DNA of 7,920 nucleotides from J089 sp964549745 (lineage in GTDB: Bacteria > Fidelibacterota > Marinisomatia > Marinisomatales > J089), in assembly GCA_964549745.1 (NCBI GenBank), contig CAZJWP010000106.1, positions 1 to 7,920 of the forward strand. Direction: 5' to 3'. The translations under genes and the position numbers were made by a program. Shown here piece after piece: positions 1 through 4,169 of the stretch. A model generated the notes under the pieces. That model searched no databases and was not told the origin of the DNA. It saw only the letters and a list, made by a program, of their open reading frames with translations. The stretch's first letter is position 1; every line of letters starts with the position of its first letter.

Positions 1-211
1 TCCGCGTTATGATGTAAGGAACCAGGAAAGGAACAATGAATTTTACAAACCCGTAAATTGGATCCTTACTCATCTCACTTACTAAAAACCGGAAATAATT
101 CTGTCCCATCAAAATGCCGGTGTTGGCAAATAACAGTAAATGAATGCTGCTGCCAACGATCAGGGCGATTAAGAGCGGCCGGGTCATGGTTTTATTAAGG
201 ATAGCCTGCAT
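1..211 (-). CDS. nrtS: NrtS-like small membrane protein (nitrate/nitrite transporter family), 3' end cut by window edge
   Basis: Reading leftward from the ATG at 211, 70 codons are open to the window edge, so the C-terminus is missing. The start is supported by a GGAGAAAG ribosome binding site about 8 bases upstream. The protein begins MQAILNKTMTRPLLIALIVG. It has a hydrophobic helix at about residues 13-35, a short polar stretch, and a second hydrophobic segment at about 52-68 ending in FLVPYIITR. The 'ALIVGSSIH...' helix followed by a '.VPY....' helix is the layout I recall for NrtS, a very small family with members shown in marine cyanobacteria to move nitrate or nitrite. Those proteins are short, so probably only the last few residues are lost. 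The gene is divergent from the selenoprotein, with 345 bases between starts and a Crp/FNR-like palindrome there. The assignment rests on remembered pattern only. The alternative is an unrelated two-helix membrane protein. Confidence 0.6.
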   Translation of the reverse strand, partial: MQAILNKTMTRPLLIALIVGSSIHLLLFANTGILMGQNYFRFLVSEMSKDPIYGFVKFIVPFLVPYIITR

Positions 212-334
212 AGTAATCTTTCTCCATTTATATCGAGATTGATTGTGTTTGCTCTGATGTATCCATGTGTTGAATCACCTCACATTTTCCGATGGGGAAA
301 GTAATAAATAAGTATTCACCATGCTGAACTTTTC

Positions 335-348
335 TTGCAATATGTCAA
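335..348. promoter_or_regulatory. Crp/FNR-family binding-site candidate
   Basis: TTGCA-ATAT-GTCAA is a 14-base interrupted palindrome. Its half-sites TTGCA and, on the other strand, TTGAC resemble the FNR/DNR/NnrR consensus TTGAT-N4-ATCAA. Its centre is about 130 bases upstream of the NrtS-like start and about 215 upstream of the selenoprotein start, so it could serve either gene. FNR-family regulators commonly control nitrate and nitrite genes, which fits the neighbour. No transcription start is known, and a single site of this length could occur by chance. Confidence 0.35.
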
Positions 349-388
349 ATTGCAGACAGTTTAAGGCGCCTATATTCCGGATATTTTC

Positions 389-425
389 CATAGATTGTAA
401 GCCTAAAAAAGGTCAATGATCTATG
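389..425 (+). repeat. Inverted repeat in the leader of the selenoprotein gene
   Basis: CATAGAT (389-395) and ATCTATG (419-425) are perfect 7-base inverted arms. Nested inside is a second small stem, GCCT (401-404) with AGGT (410-413), around an A-only loop (405-409). As RNA this forms an interrupted hairpin about 130 bases before the selenoprotein start. It could be an operator or a leader structure. No U-tract follows, so a terminator is unlikely. Confidence 0.25.
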
Positions 426-556
426 CATCACAATCAAAATAATATATCGTACAACTCGTCTGTTCCCGGGTTCAGTAAAGGGACGGTTAATACTCCATCC
501 TCCGGAGGAAACCGGTTAAAATCCAGCGTCCTACCTGAATAATTCAAGCTAAAATT

Positions 557-1525
557 ATGAGCGGTTCCACAAAACAACAGGATACGTTTCGGGAATTTCT
601 GGCTTCGTTTAATTATGGCAGCCGGACGGATTTGAACTTTAAGTTTCTCGCCCAACTATCGGATGAAGAAGCGGCCGGATTTTTCCAAAAACTTTTATCA
701 ACCGTAGTGGATGCCATCGATGATCAACGACTCAGTTATATTACCGGGCTTGTCCATGAATGGCAAAGTTTGGTCTATGGACAATCCTCCCGCTGGGAAT
801 ATACCGACGAACCGTTTACTCCGCTGACGAAAGAATTGAATTCCAGCCGTGTCGCGCTGGTAACTTCCAGCGGACATTTTGTTGCGGACCAGGAACCGGA
901 GAACTTTCCTTCGGCGGCTATGACGCAGGAGGATGTGGTTAATAAAATCAAGACATTCCTGAAGTCTCCGCCGGTCATGTCCCCAATCCCCAAACTAACA
1001 CCGCCGAACCGGTTGCGTGTCAGACATGCCGGTTACGACATTCGTGGAGCGGAAAAGGATCACAATGTCGTATTTCCGTTACAACGACTCCTGGAATTAG
1101 AACAAGAAAAAATTATTGGTGAAGTAGCCGAAGAAGCATGGTCGTTCATGGGCGCCTGTGCCCAGACACCTTTGTTGAAGACGGTGGGTCCGGAATTGGC
1201 GGACACCATCCGGAAAAAACAGATTGACGCCGTGATCCTGGTCCCGGTCTGATCGGTGTGTCATGTGTCGGTCGGGCACCTTGCACGAATCATTGAAATG
1301 AGCGGAATTCCAACGGTTATCATTGCGGTGGATGCGTTTCGCAACCGATTGGAAAAAATGCGCGTGCCGCGGTTAATCACCACACCCCATATCATGGGGC
1401 GGCCGGTGGGACTTCCCGGGGATGTCAGACGGCAACGGGCCGTTTTGTTGAATGCCTTACATTTGCTGTCCACTGCAGAGACAGGAAACACGATTGTGAC
1501 CATTAAGGCAAATTCCAATTCGTGA
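557..1525 (+). CDS. GrdB-like selenoprotein (glycine/sarcosine/betaine/D-proline reductase selenoprotein B family), UGA read as selenocysteine
   Basis: This is one gene of 322 residues whose frame is interrupted by a single TGA at 1250-1252 (residue 232). The frame continues without shift on the other side to a TGA stop at 1523-1525. The two parts fit one family. Before the TGA are RVALVTSSGHFV (about 98-109), GYDIRGAEKDHNVVFPLQRL and EEAWSFMGAC. After it are SVCHVSVGHLARIIE and SGIPTVII...GRPVGLPGD..RQR. At the break the sequence reads VPV-U-SVCHVSVG, a U-x-x-C redox motif (Sec232, Cys235) where I recall relatives having Sec or Cys. A SECIS-like hairpin follows the TGA. In classical Gly/Sar/betaine and D-proline reductases the selenocysteine attacks the substrate. 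This subfamily has an N-terminal region (FREFLASFNYGSRTDLNFKF) not seen in Stickland GrdB, and its substrate is unknown. The ATG at 557 is the first start after an in-frame TGA at 536, but no Shine-Dalgarno sequence precedes it. selA, selB and selC are not in the window. Confidence 0.88.
1257..1287 (+). promoter_or_regulatory. SECIS-like stem-loop for selenocysteine insertion
   Basis: The stem-loop lies inside the coding sequence and starts 4 bases after the TGA. The apical stem pairs GUGUC (1265-1269) with GGCAC (1275-1279), with one G-U pair, around the five-base loop GGUCG (1270-1274). Below it are a U1264/C1280 mismatch, an A1263-U1281 pair, a C1262/U1282 mismatch, and a lower stem of UGUGU (1257-1261) with GCACG (1283-1287). 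The loop begins 17 bases after the UGA. As I recall the E. coli fdhF SECIS, its AGGUCU loop also begins 17 bases after the UGA, and its loop guanines and an unpaired U contact SelB. The match in GGUC loop, spacing and an unpaired U below the apical stem is close. Confidence 0.75.
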
Positions 1526-1646
1526 TGCAGTCATTGTCCGGTCGGTTATACTCGAAAGACATTACCAGGGAATTTTCGCAGATAATCCAAATGTTGCACT
1601 TAGAACATAAATCCCGCCATTCTTTTACATAAGGCGAAAATAGAGT

Positions 1647-2267
1647 ATGGTGGACGATAAGAAAAATACATCTACTATCCAGGACAATAAAATACCGGTA
1701 GATCCTGCCGTCTGGGTCGATCAATACGGAGATCACCTGTATCGCTATGCCGTTCTGCGGGCGGCAAGCGAGGAAGATGCGGAAGATCTGGTGCAGGAGA
1801 CTTTTTTGAGTGCGTTAGGGGCGGCGACCAATTTTCGCGGAGAGTCGTCGGTGCAGACCTGGCTGTTTCGCATACTTAAGCGAAAGATCATTGATTATTA
1901 TCGCAAGAAAGGTCGTCGAGATGATCATGAAGTCAACGTGAAATATGATGAATCCGCTAATTTCTATACTGAAGGCGCGATGAAAGGACGGTGGAGGCCG
2001 GAGGCCGCCCCGCAGGATTGGCGGCATGATCCTGAAACGCAGACTGAAACCAAGAGCTTTATGCATACCTTACAGCGCTGCATAAAAAATTTATCCTCCG
2101 GATTGGCGGCAGTGTTCACGCTCCGGGAACTGGAAGAGATGGATACGAACTCGATCTGTAATGAATTGGAGATTAGTTCGTCTAACTTATGGGTCCGGTT
2201 ACATCGGGCAAGAACACAAATTCGGCAATGCCTGGAGCAAAACTGGCTTCATTCAGGCAACACTTAA
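1647..2267 (+). CDS. ECF RNA polymerase sigma factor (TIGR02943-like)
   Basis: The 206-residue protein has both domains of an extracytoplasmic-function sigma factor. Sigma region 2 spans about 25-92 and includes YGDHLYRYAVLR, the EEDAEDLVQETFLSAL core-binding and promoter-melting helix, and the -10 recognition segment SVQTWLFRILKRKIIDYYRKK. Sigma region 4 spans about 139-198 and includes LSSGLAAVFTLRELEEMDTNSICNELEISSSNLWVRLHRARTQIRQCLEQNW, a helix-turn-helix that reads the -35 element. The linker with GRW...DWRHDP and the C-terminal 'NLWVRLHRAR..IR.CLE..W' match the TIGR02943 subfamily. No region 3 is present. The start has only a weak, distant AAGG about 12 bases upstream. A zinc-finger anti-sigma gene begins 16 bases after the stop, the usual arrangement for a partner pair. 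A candidate target promoter lies before the DUF302 gene. The environmental signal cannot be read from the sequence. Confidence 0.92.
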   Translation: MVDDKKNTSTIQDNKIPVDPAVWVDQYGDHLYRYAVLRAASEEDAEDLVQETFLSALGAATNFRGESSVQTWLFRILKRKIIDYYRKKGRRDDHEVNVKYDESANFYTEGAMKGRWRPEAAPQDWRHDPETQTETKSFMHTLQRCIKNLSSGLAAVFTLRELEEMDTNSICNELEISSSNLWVRLHRARTQIRQCLEQNWLHSGNT

Positions 2268-2283
2268 CACTTTGAGCAAACTC

Positions 2284-2610
2284 ATGAAATCGAATCTCTT
2301 AATGATGATAATCAAACCGCTGACCGATGCTCTGACACCGAGTTGTCAGATTATCTCCCAACAGATTTCCCGGTCCATGGATGAACCCTTGACGCGGTGG
2401 GAAAGGTTCCAGGTCAAACTGCATCTCGTGGCATGTAAATTATGCACCCTGTATCGGGATCAGCTCCTTGCCATTCGCAAAATGATTCGGGAACAGACTG
2501 AGGAGCAGGATGCAAATTCCAAACTCTCGGACTTTCGACTTTCCCCGGAAAAACGTGAGCAGCTCAAAGAAAAACTGCGGGATCATTCTTCGGATTCCAT
2601 AAATAAATAA
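2284..2610 (+). CDS. Zinc-finger anti-sigma factor, partner of the upstream ECF sigma
   Basis: This is a 108-residue soluble protein with no membrane segment. Cys21, His47, Cys51 and Cys54 give the C-x25-H-x3-C-x2-C arrangement of zinc-binding anti-sigma domains (zf-HC2/ZAS). The block SCQIISQQISRSMDEPLT followed by ERFQVKLHLVACKLCTLYRDQL is typical of small anti-sigma proteins next to TIGR02943 sigma factors. The C-terminal part (about 66-108) is charged and probably helical. In related systems the domain holds the sigma factor inactive, and thiol oxidation or zinc loss can release it. Whether this one senses redox state is inference. I chose the ATG at 2284, preceded by a weak TTGAG. The frame is open back to 2161, but that stretch overlaps the conserved end of the sigma gene and gives no family-like sequence. 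Confidence 0.82.
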   Translation: MKSNLLMMIIKPLTDALTPSCQIISQQISRSMDEPLTRWERFQVKLHLVACKLCTLYRDQLLAIRKMIREQTEEQDANSKLSDFRLSPEKREQLKEKLRDHSSDSINK

Positions 2611-2857
2611 CCCCCGCGGCTTCGATTATTCAGTAGAGCTTTTTCAGTTGTAAATATCTCCCCTCTTACAGTTCTATAACACTTTTCATATTCCCGGGTA
2701 CCCGATTCTATGTTGCCCGGTTCTGTCATTTATTCCGGAGAAAATGAAATTTTCCCGACTTACCCCGAATGTTGATGTAAGGATTCCGGATCTCGTCCGT
2801 CTAACAGAGTGAAAACGCAATGAAAACAATCTGAAAAAAACAAAAGGAATAATACAC
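2611..2857 (+). other. Intergenic region before the DUF302 gene
   Basis: These 247 bases separate the sigma/anti-sigma pair from the DUF302 gene. The stretch after the stop at 2610 has a GC-rich CCGCGG but no clear terminator hairpin with a U-tract. A palindrome CGGGTACCCG lies near 2694-2703. An ECF-type promoter candidate is at 2776-2804. A 22-codon open frame (2744-2812) has GGAG only 3 bases before its ATG and is probably not a gene. Confidence 0.4.
2776..2804 (+). promoter_or_regulatory. ECF-sigma promoter candidate for the DUF302 gene
   Basis: TGTAA (2776-2780) is followed after 17 bases by CGTCTAA (2798-2804). CGTCTAA closely resembles the -10 element of many ECF promoters. The -35 candidate keeps only part of the usual GGAAC/TGTAAC type. 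Transcription would begin near 2811, leaving a leader of about 47 bases before the ATG at 2858. The sigma gene is immediately upstream, which makes this a natural target. The exact consensus for TIGR02943 sigma factors is not known to me. Confidence 0.35.
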
Positions 2858-3328
2858 ATGAAACGTTTTAAAAGTGCATTTACAGGAATTCCCATTCTCA
2901 TATTGGGGATTATACTAAGTACAGGAAGCTTGCAGGCGCAGAATAAGGATCTGGTCACCGTGCAGTCCCGCAAGAATTTTGACCAGACCGTGGAAGCGCT
3001 GCGGCAGATGATATCCAAAAATGATATGATGGTGATGTCCGAGATCAATCAGGGGAAAATCCTCTCCATGACCGGTCTCCGGTTGAATGCTACATCACTG
3101 TTCGTCGGAAATCCGAACATCGGGAACAAGCTTTTTTCCGCAGACAAAGGCGTCGGAGTGGCTGTGCCTGTCCGGGTGAACGTCTATGAAGCATCGGATG
3201 GCCATACCTACATTAATTATGTGAAGCCGTCACAGCAGCTGGTGTCCTTTGACAATCAGCAGATCAGTAAAATCGGACAGATGCTGGATCAAAAGCTCCA
3301 CAAATTGACATCCATGTTGGCGAAATAA
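2858..3328 (+). CDS. Exported DUF302 domain protein
   Basis: The 156-residue protein has a signal peptide: positive residues (K2, R3, K5), a hydrophobic core at about 10-23, and SLQAQ with likely cleavage near residue 27 or 28. The mature part is a single DUF302 domain (about 33-130). Visible hallmarks are SRKNFDQTVEALRQMI at the start, FVGNPNIGNKLFSADKGVGVAVPVRVNVYEASDG in the middle, and YINYVKP at the end. DUF302 folds as a small alpha/beta barrel-like domain. Its biochemical role is not established. The start is well supported by AAAAGGA about 8 bases upstream. The gene lies after the sigma/anti-sigma pair and the ECF promoter candidate, and before a membrane protein in the same direction, suggesting an envelope stress or signalling module. 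The family assignment is firm and the function is open. Confidence 0.88.
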   Translation: MKRFKSAFTGIPILILGIILSTGSLQAQNKDLVTVQSRKNFDQTVEALRQMISKNDMMVMSEINQGKILSMTGLRLNATSLFVGNPNIGNKLFSADKGVGVAVPVRVNVYEASDGHTYINYVKPSQQLVSFDNQQISKIGQMLDQKLHKLTSMLAK

Positions 3329-3331
3329 CAA

Positions 3332-3361
3332 GTTTTGATGCTTCGGTGCGGTTGTCAAAAC
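3332..3361 (+). repeat. Intercistronic hairpin after the DUF302 gene
   Basis: GTTTTGA (3332-3338) and TCAAAAC (3355-3361) form a 7-base-pair stem with a 16-base loop, starting 3 bases after the stop codon. No U-tract follows. It could trim or stabilise the mRNA 3' end or act as a weak attenuator between the two genes. Confidence 0.25.
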
Positions 3362-3401
3362 CTGAACCGGCAGCGTTTTAATGAAAACAGAAGAGTTGAA
3401 C

Positions 3402-4121
3402 ATGAAAGAACAGGATAGTTTAAAACAATCAATTGAAAAAATCGGTCTGACGGGCGGCGCCTTGCTCGCTGCCGGGATTAGCCCGAACCTGTTCGTGATC
3501 GCGCAGGCGGGCTATGCCAAGCTCTCCATACTGGCTGTCAACTTCCTCTTCCCGTCGATTGTGGTTTTGCTGGCGATTCTGCTGGTGGGGACTTTTCGCG
3601 GACACACCGATTTGGTCGCACAGATCCGGTACGGAATACTTGCCGGACTATTGGCGACAGTCGGGTTGGAAGTTGTGCGCCATGTAGGTTTCCTGCTGGG
3701 AGGGATGCCCGGGGAGATGCCGAAACTGTTAGGAGTGTTGTTACTGGATAGATTTGCGCTGGGGCCGAATTGGCTATCCAATCTTGCAGGATGGGGTTAC
3801 CATTTTTGGAATGGCGCTGCGTTTGGCATTGTGTACACCCTGCTGTTCGGTAAACCGCGGCTGTGGGGCAGCATTAGTTTTGCCGTACTGATCGGTATCG
3901 GATTCATGGTCAGCCCCGCAACCACAGCCCTCGGTATTGGAATCTTTGGCATCCGGTTTAATATCGGATTTCCGATCACGGTCACGCTGGCCCATGTGGT
4001 GTTCGGATTTATACTATGGATGGTTATTCATCGGTATGCATCCGATAACAGCGTTTCGATTCTTGCGCGCATGAAGAATGTTGTAGCTCCTTCGGGTACT
4101 ACAACTACAATAGAAAAGTAA
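3402..4121 (+). CDS. Polytopic inner-membrane protein of unknown function
   Basis: The protein has 239 residues from the ATG at 3402 (AGAAGAG 6 bases before it). The frame also has an ATG at 3381 with no ribosome binding site, which would add 7 residues. About five to six membrane helices are visible: about 16-36 (weak), 41-63, 77-101, 129-150, 155-175 and 189-209. A soluble tail of about 25 residues contains a Thr-rich stretch. The most distinctive segment is EVVRHVGFLLGGMPGEMPKLLG (91-112), followed by GYHFWNGAAFGIVYTLLFG, MVSPATTALGIGIFG and FPITVTLAHVVFGFILW. Similar Gly-rich membrane proteins with 'GEMP.LLG' and 'AH..FG' motifs occur in many bacteria without known function. It is preceded by the DUF302 gene (73 bases) and followed by the large exported protein (48 bases). 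Co-transcription with either is likely but not proven. Confidence 0.8.
   Translation: MKEQDSLKQSIEKIGLTGGALLAAGISPNLFVIAQAGYAKLSILAVNFLFPSIVVLLAILLVGTFRGHTDLVAQIRYGILAGLLATVGLEVVRHVGFLLGGMPGEMPKLLGVLLLDRFALGPNWLSNLAGWGYHFWNGAAFGIVYTLLFGKPRLWGSISFAVLIGIGFMVSPATTALGIGIFGIRFNIGFPITVTLAHVVFGFILWMVIHRYASDNSVSILARMKNVVAPSGTTTTIEK
4080..4105 (+). repeat. cUUCGg-tetraloop hairpin at the 3' end of the membrane-protein gene
   Basis: GTTGTAG (4080-4086) and CTACAAC (4099-4105) pair perfectly. Inside, after a 2x2 mismatch, CC-UUCG-GG (4089-4096) forms the exceptionally stable C(UUCG)G tetraloop. The structure overlaps the last codons of the membrane-protein gene. The following bases are A-rich, not U-rich, so an intrinsic terminator on the plus strand is unlikely. 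mRNA processing or stabilisation is more plausible. Confidence 0.3.
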
Positions 4122-4140
4122 AATAATAACAATTAATAAC

Positions 4141-4154
4141 GGGATACACATCCC
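4141..4154 (+). promoter_or_regulatory. Small hairpin abutting the ribosome binding site of the exported protein gene
   Basis: GGGAT (4141-4145) and ATCCC (4150-4154) pair around an ACAC loop, ending 2 bases before the strong Shine-Dalgarno GGAGG (4157-4161). The ATG at 4170 is 8 bases beyond the Shine-Dalgarno. This fixes the start at 4170 and shows that the in-frame ATG at 4155 is part of the binding site. The hairpin leaves the Shine-Dalgarno exposed. Confidence 0.3.
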
Positions 4155-4169
4155 ATGGAGGAAACAGAT

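Larger units (their letters stand above)
212..556. other. Divergent intergenic region with regulatory candidates
   Basis: This 345-base gap lies between the divergent starts of the NrtS-like gene and the selenoprotein. It holds an FNR-type palindrome (335-348), a small inverted repeat TTTCC/GGAAA (286-290 and 296-300), and a longer inverted repeat CATAGAT/ATCTATG (389-395 and 419-425). An open frame at 423-542 encodes a 39-residue Asn/Ser-rich peptide with no recognisable features. No convincing sigma-70 promoter was identified. The selenoprotein start at 557 has no clear Shine-Dalgarno sequence. Confidence 0.4.

Noticed and set aside
423..542. 39-residue open frame upstream of the selenoprotein
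   Set aside because: It has no homology signal, only a weak AAGG about 10 bases before the ATG, and its start lies inside an inverted repeat. It is kept only as a remark in the intergenic entry.
1250..1252. TGA as a real stop or a pseudogene mutation
   Set aside because: The frame is intact on both sides, the codon is at the known redox position with Cys three residues later, and a SECIS-like hairpin follows at the canonical distance.
1523..1525. The final TGA as a second selenocysteine codon
   Set aside because: A GGUCGG occurs 14 bases later, but the flanking bases give only a two-pair stem. The family normally ends about here, and the following codons look non-coding.
2161..2283. Upstream extension of the anti-sigma frame
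   Set aside because: It overlaps the conserved sigma region 4 codons in another frame and encodes nothing like an anti-sigma protein. The ATG at 2284 fits the family start.
2686..3048. Minus-strand open frame opposite the DUF302 gene
   Set aside because: It covers the promoter region and signal peptide of a well-supported gene, and its translation resembles no protein family.
4155..4169. ATG at 4155 as the start of the exported protein
   Set aside because: It overlaps the GGAGG ribosome binding site and would place five extra acidic/polar residues before a textbook signal peptide starting at 4170.
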